DNA from: Pantoea sp. RIT-PI-b
GTDB lineage: Bacteria; Pseudomonadota; Gammaproteobacteria; Enterobacterales; Enterobacteriaceae
Assembly (NCBI RefSeq): GCF_001187905.1
Contig: NZ_LGIS01000030.1
Location: 1-64,000, forward strand
Direction: 5' to 3'
Length of the DNA: 64,000 bases
The notes beneath the pieces were generated by a model that ran no database searches, was not told the DNA's origin, and worked only from the letters and a program-made list of their open reading frames with translations. Shown here piece by piece: positions 8,462 to 18,418 of this stretch. Positions within the stretch are counted from its first letter, which is position 1. Every line of letters starts with the position of its first letter. The translations under genes were made by a program, and so were the position numbers.

Positions 8462-10027
8462 ATGCCACTGTCGGGGAAATTAAAACGTCACGCGAGCTAT
8501 TCACGCCGCATCGCCTGGAGTAGCGTGATTATTGGCGCCGTCTTCTTTCTGCTTTTTGTCATCGTTCTATTAACGCTTACCTGGCAAAAACGCGTACAGC
8601 AACATGAACAGCTGCTGGCCCATAGCCGCGACGATTTACAACAGGTGATCACCAGCCTGATGGATACGCTCTATCCACTGCAACAATACCCCCAATTGTC
8701 ATGTAGCAGCGTCAGTCGTGAGCTCACTTCGCGTGCCGCCTTCGCCGGTAACCTTCGCGCTATCCTGTTAGTACGTAATGGTAATGCCTACTGTTCATCG
8801 GCAACCGGCGCTTTTCTGCTGGCTGCCAGCGCTATCTCTCCTGAATCTGAACTGGAACGCGATCGTGATATGCGCCTGCTGGAAGGCACGCCATTGCTGC
8901 CAACCAAACCGGCGCTGGCGCTATGGATGAAAACGCCAGGTGCGGCGGAAACCGGTATTCTCGCCACCATGAACATTAGCCTGACGCCTTATCAGTTGCT
9001 GGCTTCTTATCATCCAGAAATCACCGGCATGGCGCTGGTCATCGGTAATAAAGCTTTGTTAAGCGGCAGCAATCAGGTAGTTAACGTCCGTGATTTACCG
9101 ACCCCGCTGCAGGAAATGGCATTCAACAATGGCGCCCTGCACTTTTTGCTGTTTGGCACGACGTTAGCGCCGCGCGATTACTCCCTCACGTTAATGACCG
9201 CTGTACTGTTCGCTTTGCTGGTTACTGCGGCTAGCTGGTTATTGCTGACCCGACATCAGCGCCCTGGCAAAGAGATCATGCAGGGCATCAAACGTGGCCA
9301 GTTCCATGTTGAATATCAACCCCTTGTCACCGCACACGATGGCCAGCCGTATGGCGTTGAGGCACTATTACGCTGGACGCATCCTACCGAAGGTATGATC
9401 CCGCCCGATGTGTTTATCGGTTACGCGGAAGCGCAGAATCTGATTATTCCGCTTACTCAGCATCTGTTTAGGCTGGTCGTGCGCGATGCTCAGTTTCTCT
9501 ACACCCAGTTGCCGCAAGGTACGCGCATGAGCCTGAATCTTTCACCTCTGCATCTTGCCTCGGAAAGCTTCCGCGATGATGTGCAGCTGTGGATTAACGC
9601 CATGCCCGCCGACCACTTCAACTACGTGTTTGAAATTACCGAGCGCACCATGGTTGGCGAGAAGAATGCCGGCGAGATTTTCGCCTGGCTGCATGAAAAC
9701 AATTTCAAGATTGCGATTGATGACTTTGGCACTGGTCACAGTGCATTAATCTATCTGGAAAAATATCCGTTCGATTACCTGAAAATTGATCGCGGTTTTG
9801 TGCAAAGCATTGGCACGGAAACCGTTACGTCACCGGTATTGGATGCGGTGCTGCTGCTGGCAAAGAAGCTCAATTTGAAAACCGTGGCCGAAGGCGTAGA
9901 GACCGGCGATCAGGCGGCGTGGCTGGTGAATCGTGGCGTGACTCATTTGCAGGGCTATCTGTTTAGTCGACCGCTACGACCAGAAAGTCTGGTCAGCTAT
10001 TATCAACGCCAACGTGCGCTGAGTTAA
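8462..10027 (+). CDS. pdeN: c-di-GMP phosphodiesterase PdeN (Rtn), CSS-EAL protein
   Basis: Inner-membrane phosphodiesterase that hydrolyses c-di-GMP to pGpG and thereby favours motility over biofilm. It has 521 residues from the ATG at 8462, which has AAGGGGAA eight bases upstream; the open frame back to a GTG at 8408 lacks this. One membrane helix lies near 20-42. A periplasmic CSS domain with the redox motif Cys81-Ser-Ser follows, then a second helix near 245-265. The cytoplasmic EAL domain (about 275-515) shows EALLRW, NLSPLHL and DDFGTGHS, the key metal and substrate motifs, so it looks active. Disulphide formation in the CSS domain normally restrains these enzymes. Confidence 0.93.
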   Translation: MPLSGKLKRHASYSRRIAWSSVIIGAVFFLLFVIVLLTLTWQKRVQQHEQLLAHSRDDLQQVITSLMDTLYPLQQYPQLSCSSVSRELTSRAAFAGNLRAILLVRNGNAYCSSATGAFLLAASAISPESELERDRDMRLLEGTPLLPTKPALALWMKTPGAAETGILATMNISLTPYQLLASYHPEITGMALVIGNKALLSGSNQVVNVRDLPTPLQEMAFNNGALHFLLFGTTLAPRDYSLTLMTAVLFALLVTAASWLLLTRHQRPGKEIMQGIKRGQFHVEYQPLVTAHDGQPYGVEALLRWTHPTEGMIPPDVFIGYAEAQNLIIPLTQHLFRLVVRDAQFLYTQLPQGTRMSLNLSPLHLASESFRDDVQLWINAMPADHFNYVFEITERTMVGEKNAGEIFAWLHENNFKIAIDDFGTGHSALIYLEKYPFDYLKIDRGFVQSIGTETVTSPVLDAVLLLAKKLNLKTVAEGVETGDQAAWLVNRGVTHLQGYLFSRPLRPESLVSYYQRQRALS

Positions 10028-10092
10028 CATCACGCGAACCCCATGAAACTGCTACCATAAAGTGCGGAACACCACAGGAGATCGCCCCACTT

Positions 10093-11901
10093 ATGCTGCT
10101 GCGTTTTGTCACAGCGTTGTTGCTTTGTAGCGCCATTACGCCGCTGCATGCCGCAACCATCAACGAAAGCTATGCCTTCGCGAAGCTGGGCGAGCCGAAA
10201 TATGCGGTGAATTTTACCCATTACGATTACGCCAATCCTGCTGCGCCAAAAGGCGGCAAGATGACTTTGGCGGTGGTCGGCACATATGACAACTTCAATC
10301 GTTTCGCCTCACGCGGCAATCCCGGCATTGGCACCGATACCTTGTATGACGGCCTGTTTACCACGTCGGATGATGAACCTGGCAGCTACTACCCGCTGAT
10401 CGCCGAATCGGCGCGCTATCCAGACGACTATCGCTGGATGGAAGTATCGATCAATCCCCATGCTCAGTTTCAGGACGGAACGCCCATCACAGCCCAGGAT
10501 GTCGCTTTCACCTTCCAGAAATTTATGACTGAAGGCGTGCCGCAGTTTCGCGTGGCATTTCGCGACGTAAAAGTTAAAGCGCTTAATCGCCTTACGGTGC
10601 GCATTGACGTGCCGAAAGCGGATAAAGATCGAATTCTCAGCTGGCTGACGCTGCCGGTATTGCCAGAGAAGTTCTGGCAAAACAAGAAGTTTAATGAGCC
10701 GATTGGTTATCCACCGCTGGCCAGCGGGCCTTATCGCGTTACGTCGTACAAATCAGGTCAGTTTATTCAGTACAGCCGGGTAAAGGATTACTGGGCCGCC
10801 AATCTGCCAGTAAACCGCGGGCGCTTTAATTTCGACACGCTGCGCTACGACTATTACCTCGATGACAATGTGGCGTTCGAGGCCTTCAAAGCAGGCGCTT
10901 ACGATTTACGCGAAGAGAGTTCGGCAAAGAAATGGGCCACACAATATCGCGGCCGCAACTTTGATAGCCACGCCATCGTCAAATCGACCATCCCCAACAC
11001 CGTTTCCACCGATACGCGCTGGCTGGCCTTCAACAACGAGAAGCCACTGTTCGCCGATCGTCGCGTGCGGGAAGCCATTACGCTGGCCTTTGATTTTGAA
11101 TGGATGAACAAAGCCCTGTTCTACGGAGCCTACAAGCGCACCAACAGCTATTTCCAGAATACCGACTATGCGGCGCAAGGCTATCCCAAGGCCGAACAGC
11201 TAATCTTACTGGCGCCTTACAAAGCCCAGCTACCGCCTGAAGTGTTCAACAATCAATATGCTCCGCCGCGTTCAGACGGCAGCGGTTTCGATCGTGGCAA
11301 CTTATTGAAAGCCATGAATTTGCTCAAAGAAGCCGGCTGGCAGATTAAAAATCAGCAGTTAGTCAACGTTAAAACCGGTCAACCATTCCGCTTTGAACTG
11401 CTAATGCGCAGCGGCACACAGAATGACTGGGCGCTGCCGTTCCAGCACAGCCTTGAACGACTGGGCATACAAGTTTCGCTGCGCCAGATTGACAGCTCGC
11501 AATATTTGCGGCGCTTACGCGAAGGTGACTACGACATGATTCCGTCACTCTATTATGCGATGCCGTGGCCTTCTACCAGCTTGCGCACTATCTGGCAGTC
11601 GGAGTTTATTAACTCTTCCTGGAATACGCCGCGGGTGAAAGATCCGATCGTCGACCATTTTGTTCAGCAGATCGTTGAGCATCAGGGCGACGAAAAAGCC
11701 TTGCTGCCGCTCGGCCAGGCACTGGATCGCATCCTATTGTGGAATGCCTACATGATCCCGATGTGGTACAGCGCCGAAGATCGCATGGCGTACTGGGATA
11801 AATTTTCCCATCCCGAGATTAAACCCGCGTTCGCTACTGGTCTGGAAAACTGGTGGTACGATGTGAACAAAGCCGGACGATTGCCGGCCGATCGACGCTG
11901 A
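10093..11901 (+). CDS. yejA: YejA, periplasmic substrate-binding protein of the YejABEF importer
   Basis: Periplasmic solute-binding protein (SBP family 5) of an ABC importer known to take up microcin C and other formylated or antimicrobial peptides. A signal peptide covers about residues 1-20 (hydrophobic [19 protein letters not shown], cleavage after HAA). The family-5 fold runs from about 30 to the end, with a typical ASRGNPG segment near the front. The 602-residue length is normal. It is the first gene of yejA-yejB-yejE-yejF, and yejB starts ten bases after its stop. Confidence 0.94.
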   Translation: MLLRFVTALLLCSAITPLHAATINESYAFAKLGEPKYAVNFTHYDYANPAAPKGGKMTLAVVGTYDNFNRFASRGNPGIGTDTLYDGLFTTSDDEPGSYYPLIAESARYPDDYRWMEVSINPHAQFQDGTPITAQDVAFTFQKFMTEGVPQFRVAFRDVKVKALNRLTVRIDVPKADKDRILSWLTLPVLPEKFWQNKKFNEPIGYPPLASGPYRVTSYKSGQFIQYSRVKDYWAANLPVNRGRFNFDTLRYDYYLDDNVAFEAFKAGAYDLREESSAKKWATQYRGRNFDSHAIVKSTIPNTVSTDTRWLAFNNEKPLFADRRVREAITLAFDFEWMNKALFYGAYKRTNSYFQNTDYAAQGYPKAEQLILLAPYKAQLPPEVFNNQYAPPRSDGSGFDRGNLLKAMNLLKEAGWQIKNQQLVNVKTGQPFRFELLMRSGTQNDWALPFQHSLERLGIQVSLRQIDSSQYLRRLREGDYDMIPSLYYAMPWPSTSLRTIWQSEFINSSWNTPRVKDPIVDHFVQQIVEHQGDEKALLPLGQALDRILLWNAYMIPMWYSAEDRMAYWDKFSHPEIKPAFATGLENWWYDVNKAGRLPADRR

Positions 11902-11911
11902 GGAGCACGGT

Positions 11912-13003
11912 TTGGCAGCCTATTTTCTACGCAGGTTACTGCTGATCATCCCCACTTTGTGGGCGATCATCACCCTGAACTTTTTTATTGTGCAGATCGC
12001 ACCAGGCGGGCCGGTCGATCAGGCGTTAGCCAACGTGCAATTTGGCCACAGCACCGGTATTCCCGGCTCTGGCGGCGGTGACAGCGGCGCGCGCGGAGCC
12101 TTGCTGCGTGACAATCCCGGTGATAGTCAATATCGCGGTGCACGCGGCCTCGATCCGGAAGTGATCGCTGAGATTAAACATCGTTACGGCTTCGATAAAC
12201 CGTTACTGCAGCGTTATGGCGAGATGCTGTGGAATTACATCCGTTTCGATTTTGGCGATAGCCTGTTCCGCAGTGCCTCGGTGCTGCAGCTGATCAAAGA
12301 GAGTTTGCCGGTCTCGATAAGTCTTGGATTGTGGAGCACGATAATTATTTATCTGGTATCGATTCCGCTCGGCATTAAAAAGGCGGTACGCAACGGCAGC
12401 CCCTTCGATATATGGAGCAGCATCTTTATTATCATCGGTAATTCTATTCCAGCATTTCTGTTCGGCATCATGCTGATTGTCCTGTTCGCGGGCGGCAGCT
12501 ATTTCGACTGGTTCCCACTGCGCGGCCTGACCTCTCCGCAGTTTGATACGCTGCCCTGGTATAGCAAAATCACCGACTATCTCTGGCACATTACGCTGCC
12601 GGTGCTGGCCACGGTGATTGGCGGTTTCGCCACGCTGACCATGCTCACCAAAAACTCGTTTCTCGATGAGATTCGTAAACAATATGTGGTCACCGCGCGT
12701 GCAAAAGGGTTGGATGAGAAGCGGGTGCTGTACGGTCACGTGTTCCGTAATGCCATGCTGCTGGTGATTGCCGGCTTCCCCGCCACCTTTATCAGCATGT
12801 TTTTCACCAGTTCGGTGTTGATTGAGGTGATGTTCTCACTCAACGGTATGGGCCTGCTCGGCTATGACGCCACCATTCAGCGCGATTATCCGGTGATGTT
12901 CGGCACGCTGTATATTTTCACGCTAATTGGTCTGCTCATGAACATTCTCAGCGATCTCACCTACACGCTGGTCGATCCGCGCATTGATTTTGAGGGACGC
13001 TGA
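11912..13003 (+). CDS. yejB: YejB, permease of the YejABEF importer
   Basis: Inner-membrane permease subunit of the peptide/microcin C importer. Its 363 residues begin with a conserved [16 protein letters not shown] helix. A periplasmic loop with [18 protein letters not shown], typical of DppB/OppB-type permeases, follows, and then about five more helices. The EAA loop that contacts the ATPase is visible around [21 protein letters not shown]. Translation appears to start at TTG (11912), preceded by GAGGAG. The stop overlaps the yejE ATG by one base (TGATG), which implies coupling. Confidence 0.94.
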   Translation: MAAYFLRRLLLIIPTLWAIITLNFFIVQIAPGGPVDQALANVQFGHSTGIPGSGGGDSGARGALLRDNPGDSQYRGARGLDPEVIAEIKHRYGFDKPLLQRYGEMLWNYIRFDFGDSLFRSASVLQLIKESLPVSISLGLWSTIIIYLVSIPLGIKKAVRNGSPFDIWSSIFIIIGNSIPAFLFGIMLIVLFAGGSYFDWFPLRGLTSPQFDTLPWYSKITDYLWHITLPVLATVIGGFATLTMLTKNSFLDEIRKQYVVTARAKGLDEKRVLYGHVFRNAMLLVIAGFPATFISMFFTSSVLIEVMFSLNGMGLLGYDATIQRDYPVMFGTLYIFTLIGLLMNILSDLTYTLVDPRIDFEGR

Positions 13004-14025
13004 TGCGTTTATCTCCTGTAAACCAGCAGCGCTGGCAGCGTTTTCGTCATAACCGCCGTGGTTACTGGTCGCTGTGGATTTTCCTGATCATTTTTGTCCT
13101 ATCACTGGGTGCCGAGTTGCTGGCCAACGACAAACCACTGCTGGTGCACTATCAGCAACGCTGGTATATGCCGCTGTTGTTCAACTACAGCGAAAGTGAT
13201 TACGGCGGCGATTTCGCCACGCCCGCTGACTATCAGGATCCGTGGCTGAAACAGCGCATTGCTCAGCAAGGTTGGGCGATTTGGGCACCGATTCGCTTTG
13301 GTGATAGCACCATCAATTTCGCCACCGATGTGCCCTTCCCTTCCCCGCCTTCCATGCAAAACTGGCTGGGTACCGATGCCAACGGCGGTGATGTGCTGGC
13401 GCGTTTGCTGTATGGCACGCGCATCTCACTGCTGTTTGGCATTCTGTTAACGCTGTTTTCCAGTGTGATTGGCATCGTGGTGGGGGCAGTACAGGGCTAT
13501 TTTGGTGGACTCATTGATCTGATCGGCCAGCGCCTGATAGAAGTGTGGTCCGGCATGCCTTCACTGTTCTTGCTGATTCTACTATCCAGCGTGATTCAGC
13601 CCAATTTCTGGTGGCTGCTGCTGGTCACGGTGGTGTTTGGCTGGATGAGTCTGGTAAGCGTGGTGCGCGCCGAATTTCTGCGCACGCGTAATTATGATAA
13701 TATTCGTGCCGCACGTGCGCTTGGCGTTAGCGACAGCCGCATTATGCTGCGTCACATGCTGCCCAACGCCATGGTGGCAACGCTGACGTTTCTACCCTTT
13801 ATTCTCTGCGCTTCAATCACCACCCTGACATCGCTGGATTTCCTCGGCTTTGGATTGCCGATCGGATCGCCGTCACTGGGTGAGCTGCTGCTGCAGGGGA
13901 AAAATAATTTACAGGCACCGTGGTTAGGCCTTGCCGGCTTTTTTGCCCTCGCTCTGCTGCTGTCGCTACTGATTTTTATTGGCGAAGCGGTACGCGATGC
14001 CTTTGACCCGAGTCGAGGACGCTAA
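13003..14025 (+). CDS. yejE: YejE, second permease of the YejABEF importer
   Basis: Second inner-membrane permease, pairing with YejB to form the channel. It has 340 residues with an N-terminal helix (YWSLWIFLIIFVLSL), a large periplasmic insertion (about 45-135), then about five helices. The EAA motif appears as AARALGVSDSRIMLRHMLPNA. FGFGLPIGSPSLGELL near the end is typical of DppC/OppC-type permeases. It overlaps yejB by one base, and yejF starts at the base after its stop, so all four genes form one tightly coupled operon. Confidence 0.94.
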   Translation: MRLSPVNQQRWQRFRHNRRGYWSLWIFLIIFVLSLGAELLANDKPLLVHYQQRWYMPLLFNYSESDYGGDFATPADYQDPWLKQRIAQQGWAIWAPIRFGDSTINFATDVPFPSPPSMQNWLGTDANGGDVLARLLYGTRISLLFGILLTLFSSVIGIVVGAVQGYFGGLIDLIGQRLIEVWSGMPSLFLLILLSSVIQPNFWWLLLVTVVFGWMSLVSVVRAEFLRTRNYDNIRAARALGVSDSRIMLRHMLPNAMVATLTFLPFILCASITTLTSLDFLGFGLPIGSPSLGELLLQGKNNLQAPWLGLAGFFALALLLSLLIFIGEAVRDAFDPSRGR

Positions 14026-15615
14026 ATGAGCCTGTTAACGGTAAATCATCTGGCGGTGACCTTTCAGGATCGCTGCGTGGTGGAAGACATTTCGCTGCAG
14101 ATCGATCCCGGTGAAACGCTGGCGCTGGTGGGCGAATCCGGATCCGGTAAGAGCGTGACCGCGCTGTCGATCATGCGCTTATTGCCGCAGCCGCCGGTCA
14201 ACTATCCGCACGGCGAAATTCTGTTCAACGGCCAGGATATTTTGCAGGCCAGCGAACGCACGATGCGCGGACTGCGTGGCAACCAGATGGCGATGATTTT
14301 TCAGGAACCGATGGTATCGCTCAATCCGTTGCATAACGTGGAAAAGCAGCTGTACGAAGTGCTGTCGGTGCATCGCGGTATGCGGCGCGAAGCGGCACGC
14401 GGAGAGATGCTGAGCTGCCTCGATCGTGTTGGCATCCGTAATGCGGCATCGCGTCTGCAAGATTTTCCACACCAGCTTTCCGGCGGCGAACGCCAGCGCG
14501 TGATGATCGCCATGGCGCTGCTCACCCAGCCAAAGCTGCTGATCGCCGATGAGCCGACCACCGCACTGGATGTCACGGTTCAGGCGCAGATTCTGCAACT
14601 GCTGCGCGAACTGCAGCGTGAACTGAACATGGGCATGTTGTTCATCACACATAACCTGAATATTGTGCGTCAGCTGGCGCATAGCGTCACCGTGATGCGC
14701 AATGGACGCGGCATCGAACACAACCGCTGTGATTTACTGTTAAGCCAGCCGCAGCAGCCGTACACGCGTGAATTACTGGCCGCCGAGCCGGATGGCCAGC
14801 CGGTGCCCCTAAGCGATGCACCACCGCTGCTGCAGGTGAAAAACTTGCAGGTCGGTTTCCCGATCCGTCGTGGATTGCTACGGCGAACCGTGGCGGAAAA
14901 GATAGCGCTACAAGATCTCAGCTTTACCCTGCGTCGCGGAGAAAGTCTCGGGCTGGTGGGGGAATCGGGTTCTGGAAAAAGCACCACCGGACTGGCACTG
15001 CTGCGTTTGATCGCTGCGCGCGGTGAGATTTGGTTTGAGGATCAGCCGCTGCATCAGCTGTCACCGAAACAATTGTTGCCGCTGCGTCAGCGCATTCAGG
15101 TGGTGTTTCAGGATCCAAATTCGTCGCTCAATCCGCGGATGACGGTGCAACAAGTGATTGCCGAAGGGTTGGCGGTACATCGCCCTGAATTGAGCCCTGC
15201 CGAGCAGGAAGCCAGAGTAATTGCGGTGATGCAGGAAGTAGGACTTGATGCCGACAGCCGTTCGCGCTATCCGGCAGAATTTTCAGGCGGTCAGCGCCAG
15301 CGCATTGCTATCGCCCGTGCGCTGATTCTCGAACCGCAGCTGATCGTGCTGGATGAACCCACATCCTCGCTGGATCGCTCAGTGCAAAAGCAAATTCTCA
15401 CCCTGCTGCGCCGCTTACAGCAGCAGCACCAGTTAGCTTATCTGTTTATTAGCCATGATTTACAGGTGGTGCGCGCGCTGTGTCACCAGCTGATTGTGCT
15501 GCGTGAGGGCGAGGTGGTGGAACAAGGTGACTGCGATACGTTGTTCAACGCACCAATAGCCGACTATACGCGTCAGCTATTGGCGTCCGCTCAGGGGAAA
15601 GATCTCAGTCAGTGA
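14026..15615 (+). CDS. yejF: YejF, double ATPase of the YejABEF importer
   Basis: Cytoplasmic ATPase that powers the YejBE channel. Two complete ABC domains lie in one 529-residue chain. The first has Walker A GESGSGKS near 36-43, signature LSGGERQR and Walker B LLIADEPTTALD. The second has GESGSGKS near 315, signature FSGGQRQR and LIVLDEPTSSLD. Each domain carries the extra oligopeptide-transporter C-terminal segment (QQPYTRELL; IADYTRQLL). The ATG follows the yejE stop directly. Its last seven bases overlap the convergent yejG gene. Confidence 0.95.
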   Translation: MSLLTVNHLAVTFQDRCVVEDISLQIDPGETLALVGESGSGKSVTALSIMRLLPQPPVNYPHGEILFNGQDILQASERTMRGLRGNQMAMIFQEPMVSLNPLHNVEKQLYEVLSVHRGMRREAARGEMLSCLDRVGIRNAASRLQDFPHQLSGGERQRVMIAMALLTQPKLLIADEPTTALDVTVQAQILQLLRELQRELNMGMLFITHNLNIVRQLAHSVTVMRNGRGIEHNRCDLLLSQPQQPYTRELLAAEPDGQPVPLSDAPPLLQVKNLQVGFPIRRGLLRRTVAEKIALQDLSFTLRRGESLGLVGESGSGKSTTGLALLRLIAARGEIWFEDQPLHQLSPKQLLPLRQRIQVVFQDPNSSLNPRMTVQQVIAEGLAVHRPELSPAEQEARVIAVMQEVGLDADSRSRYPAEFSGGQRQRIAIARALILEPQLIVLDEPTSSLDRSVQKQILTLLRRLQQQHQLAYLFISHDLQVVRALCHQLIVLREGEVVEQGDCDTLFNAPIADYTRQLLASAQGKDLSQ

Positions 15616-15935
15616 CCGTCGAAAGTTTCGGCAATGGCGACACCCTGATTTTTCAGGCAGCAGTTAGTCGCGCTTTCATCATCGCGTTGAATCAGCAGAC
15701 AAGGCTGCCCTTCACACTCAGCGATTTTGCACTCGACCTGAATCTGCGCCAGCGTTTCTTGCAGCTGGTGCAGAATTTCCAGCGCCGGATGACCATCGTG
15801 GCTAAGCAGACGCAGCACCACCAGATCTCCAGCATGAACGCCATCCGCAGTTTCCTGACGCTCAATTTCACCCGCATGTTCAACTGACCAGCGATAATGT
15901 TGTGGCAAGCGATGCACAACAGAAAGTTGCAGCAT
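15609..15935 (-). CDS. yejG: YejG family protein
   Basis: A small conserved enterobacterial protein of unknown function. The ATG at 15935 gives 108 residues beginning LQLSVVHRLPQHYRW, the start seen in E. coli YejG (114 residues), with GGGGA ten bases upstream. The open frame continues 12 codons further but lacks support. The middle and end (ECEGQPCLL, CCLKNQGVAIAE) match the family. The 3' end overlaps yejF convergently by seven bases. In E. coli YejG has been linked to aminoglycoside tolerance, but no motif here suggests an activity. Confidence 0.85.
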   Translation of the reverse strand: MLQLSVVHRLPQHYRWSVEHAGEIERQETADGVHAGDLVVLRLLSHDGHPALEILHQLQETLAQIQVECKIAECEGQPCLLIQRDDESATNCCLKNQGVAIAETFDGH

Positions 15936-16325
15936 AGTTATACGGTCCCCAGAGACGTTAACTTTATTCACGACGACGGCACAACGCAGTGAATCCCAAC
16001 CTGGTTAGCTCAGAATATGGACGTGGTTTGCCTTATTTTTTTAAACACCAAGCGTGTAGCCAATTGATAATTTGCGAGGCTTCTCACATTTATGCTTATG
16101 TTTACCGTGTTCAGCGGCTGTTAACAATCATTTTAGACGCAATCTCGTTACTTTTTTATCTCTAAATTTTCACATTATGGAAACATTAAGCATAACGAAT
16201 GAATGGGGATTAGCGAGTAGCGGGTAGGAATTTGTTCAGAGGGCGGGTCGCCATAAATGGCGACCCTACGAAAAAGTGTTGGATTTCATCAACGTAGGAT
16301 CGAATTGTATCTCGACCGGTAGATC
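15936..16325. other. Intergenic region between yejG and bcr
   Basis: This 390-base region is AT-rich over 16016-16200 and should hold the yejG promoter on the minus strand. From 16240 it carries a dispersed palindrome (16245-16266) followed 28 bases later by a looser inverted motif (GGATCGA...TCGACC, 16298-16318). I see no gene in it. Confidence 0.5.
16245..16266. repeat. Intergenic palindrome GGTCGCCAT-AA-ATGGCGACC
   Basis: Ten-base arms (GGGTCGCCAT / ATGGCGACCC) separated by AA. An almost identical copy is at 57379-57398 and a diverged one at 146-165, all in intergenic positions just past gene ends. It behaves like a REP-type element. A search for a RAYT transposase in the rest of the genome would test that. 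Confidence 0.7.
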
Positions 16326-17519
16326 TTATGCCGAATGATGCGGGCGTGAAGCGTATGTAAACAGCACAATCGAAACGGTGGCACACAGTGCGATAGTGGC
16401 CACCATCGGCCAGGCACTGTTAATGCTCACCAATGACAGCAGTGCGCCGACCAATGCGCCCACGCCAAAGCGCAGCGTGCCAGCCAATGATGAAGCGGTG
16501 CCGGCCATATGCGGGAACTCATCAAGAATCACCGCCATCGCATTCGACGATACCGTCGATACGCAACCGATAAACATCGCTACGCCAAACACCAGCGACA
16601 GGAAGTCGAGATCCAGCGCACTGGAGATCAGCAGCCAAACGCCCATCACGAACTGGATCACTAATCCAAGACGGAACATTTTCAGCGGACCAAAGCGGCG
16701 CACCGCGCGGCTGTTAATCAACGTCATCACGAATAAAAACACCACGTTCAGACCAAAGTAGTAGCCGAAGTTTTGCGGCGAGACGTGATTGACTTCGATA
16801 TACACGAATGGGCCGGCGTTGAGGAAGGTGAACAAACCCGCAAAGGAGAAACCGCTCGCCAGCATGTAACTAAAGGCGCGCTTATGGCGCACTAACGCCA
16901 CGAAGTTACCCAAGGTAGTGCGCAAATGGAAACGCTGGCGCTGCTCGGGCTTCAACGTTTCACGTATTTGCGTCACCACCAGCACGGTGGTGATGAGCGC
17001 GGCGCCGGCTAGCGTCCAGAAGATGGCGTGCCAGTTCCACAGCAGCAGCAGCCAACCGCCAATGATCGGCGCCAGCAGCGGTGCAATGGTGGTGACCAGC
17101 ATGACGAATGACATCATGCGCGAGAAGTCCTCTTTCGAGTAGGTATCGCGCATCAGGGCGTTGATCACCACGCTGGCCGCGGCGGCCGACAAGCCGTGCA
17201 GGAAGCGCATAAAGATCAGTTGATCGATGGTTTGGGACAGCGCACAAGCGGCGGCGGCACAGGCAAAGATCAGCGTTCCCAGCACAATCACCGGTTTACG
17301 TCCGTAGCTATCCGCCAACGGACCGTATACCAACTGGCCAATGGCAAAGCCAAGGATGTAAAGGTTGAGCGTCATCTGCACGCTGCCCGCCGATACCGCG
17401 AATTCGCGGGCGATTTGCGGCATAGCTGGCAGATACATATCGATGGAGAGCGGCATCAGCATCGCCAGCAATCCGAGAATAACCACTAAACCGACCGGTG
17501 AATTCTTTTCCTTGCGCAC
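16326..17519 (-). CDS. bcr: Bcr/CflA family multidrug efflux transporter
   Basis: Inner-membrane MFS proton antiporter. E. coli Bcr exports bicyclomycin, sulfonamides and cysteine-dipeptides. The 397 residues show 12 hydrophobic segments. The opening [20 protein letters not shown], motif A ([15 protein letters not shown]) and [10 protein letters not shown] match Bcr closely. The start is GTG at 17519 with GGGAG upstream. It lies 12 bases after the rsuA stop, so the two genes form an operon, as in E. coli. Confidence 0.93.
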   Translation of the reverse strand: MRKEKNSPVGLVVILGLLAMLMPLSIDMYLPAMPQIAREFAVSAGSVQMTLNLYILGFAIGQLVYGPLADSYGRKPVIVLGTLIFACAAAACALSQTIDQLIFMRFLHGLSAAAASVVINALMRDTYSKEDFSRMMSFVMLVTTIAPLLAPIIGGWLLLLWNWHAIFWTLAGAALITTVLVVTQIRETLKPEQRQRFHLRTTLGNFVALVRHKRAFSYMLASGFSFAGLFTFLNAGPFVYIEVNHVSPQNFGYYFGLNVVFLFVMTLINSRAVRRFGPLKMFRLGLVIQFVMGVWLLISSALDLDFLSLVFGVAMFIGCVSTVSSNAMAVILDEFPHMAGTASSLAGTLRFGVGALVGALLSLVSINSAWPMVATIALCATVSIVLFTYASRPHHSA

Positions 17520-17531
17520 CGCGTTCTCCCG

Positions 17532-18254
17532 CTATTTACGTTGTTTGAGTTCTTCTGGCAGGCCGATGCTGTCGACCTCTTGCTGGGTCAGTTCGCGATA
17601 TTCACCTTCACCGAGATCGTCGTCCAATTCGATGTCACCAATGCGTTCGCGATGCAGCGCCGATACATGGTTACCCATCGCAGCAAACATGCGTTTAACC
17701 TGATGGTAGCGCCCTTCACTGATCGTCAGACGGGCAGCCTTCTCATCCAGAATCTCCAGCACGGCCGGTTTGGTCAGATCTTTTTCATTGTGCAGCTGTA
17801 CGCCCGCAGCGAACTTCTCAACCAGCGCAGGATCGATTGGCTCTTCCACTTCCACCAGATAGGTTTTTTCCAGATGATGCTTCGGCGAAGTAATGCGGTG
17901 CGACCATTGACCATCATCGGTTAGCAGCACTAAACCGGTAGTATCGATATCCAGACGTCCCGCGGCATGCAGCTTGAACGCCGCCGGCTCCTCAATGAAG
18001 AACAGCACGGTGGGATGATCGGGATCGTCGGTTGAACAGACGTAACCCTGCGGCTTGTTCAGCATGAAATAGCGCGGGCCTTGCTGCACCACCAGCGGAT
18101 TGCCGTCGTATTCGACTTCATCATCTGGCAATACTTTGTAAGCCGCATCGCGGACCACTTCGCCATTGATGGTGACTTTTTTGGCGCGGATTTCGCGTCC
18201 AGCGATAGCACGGCTGACTTCCAGCTGCTGAGATATGAATTTTTCGAGTCGCAT
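17532..18254 (-). CDS. rsuA: 16S rRNA pseudouridine(516) synthase RsuA
   Basis: Converts U516 of 16S rRNA to pseudouridine during small-subunit assembly. The ATG at 18254 gives 240 residues starting [15 protein letters not shown], the typical RsuA N-terminus. An S4 RNA-binding domain (about 1-60) comes first, then the RsuA/RluB catalytic domain with [17 protein letters not shown], which carries the catalytic aspartate. The open frame extends 57 codons upstream, past the divergent radD start, and that extension is rejected. The protein is a few residues longer than E. coli RsuA (231), with a KQRK tail. Confidence 0.95.
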   Translation of the reverse strand: MRLEKFISQQLEVSRAIAGREIRAKKVTINGEVVRDAAYKVLPDDEVEYDGNPLVVQQGPRYFMLNKPQGYVCSTDDPDHPTVLFFIEEPAAFKLHAAGRLDIDTTGLVLLTDDGQWSHRITSPKHHLEKTYLVEVEEPIDPALVEKFAAGVQLHNEKDLTKPAVLEILDEKAARLTISEGRYHQVKRMFAAMGNHVSALHRERIGDIELDDDLGEGEYRELTQQEVDSIGLPEELKQRK

Positions 18255-18418
18255 GAATTCGTTTTGCCTGTTACTGCGGGGAAACTGAAACGGTGTTTTG
18301 TCCCTGGATAAGGTGTGGGCAGTATAGCTGGAACCCGCTGCGGCTAACAGAGGCGATCCTGCGTTTAGGCGGCTTTCATGCCATAATGCGCGTCCGTTCC
18401 AGAAAAAAGTTTGCCCCG

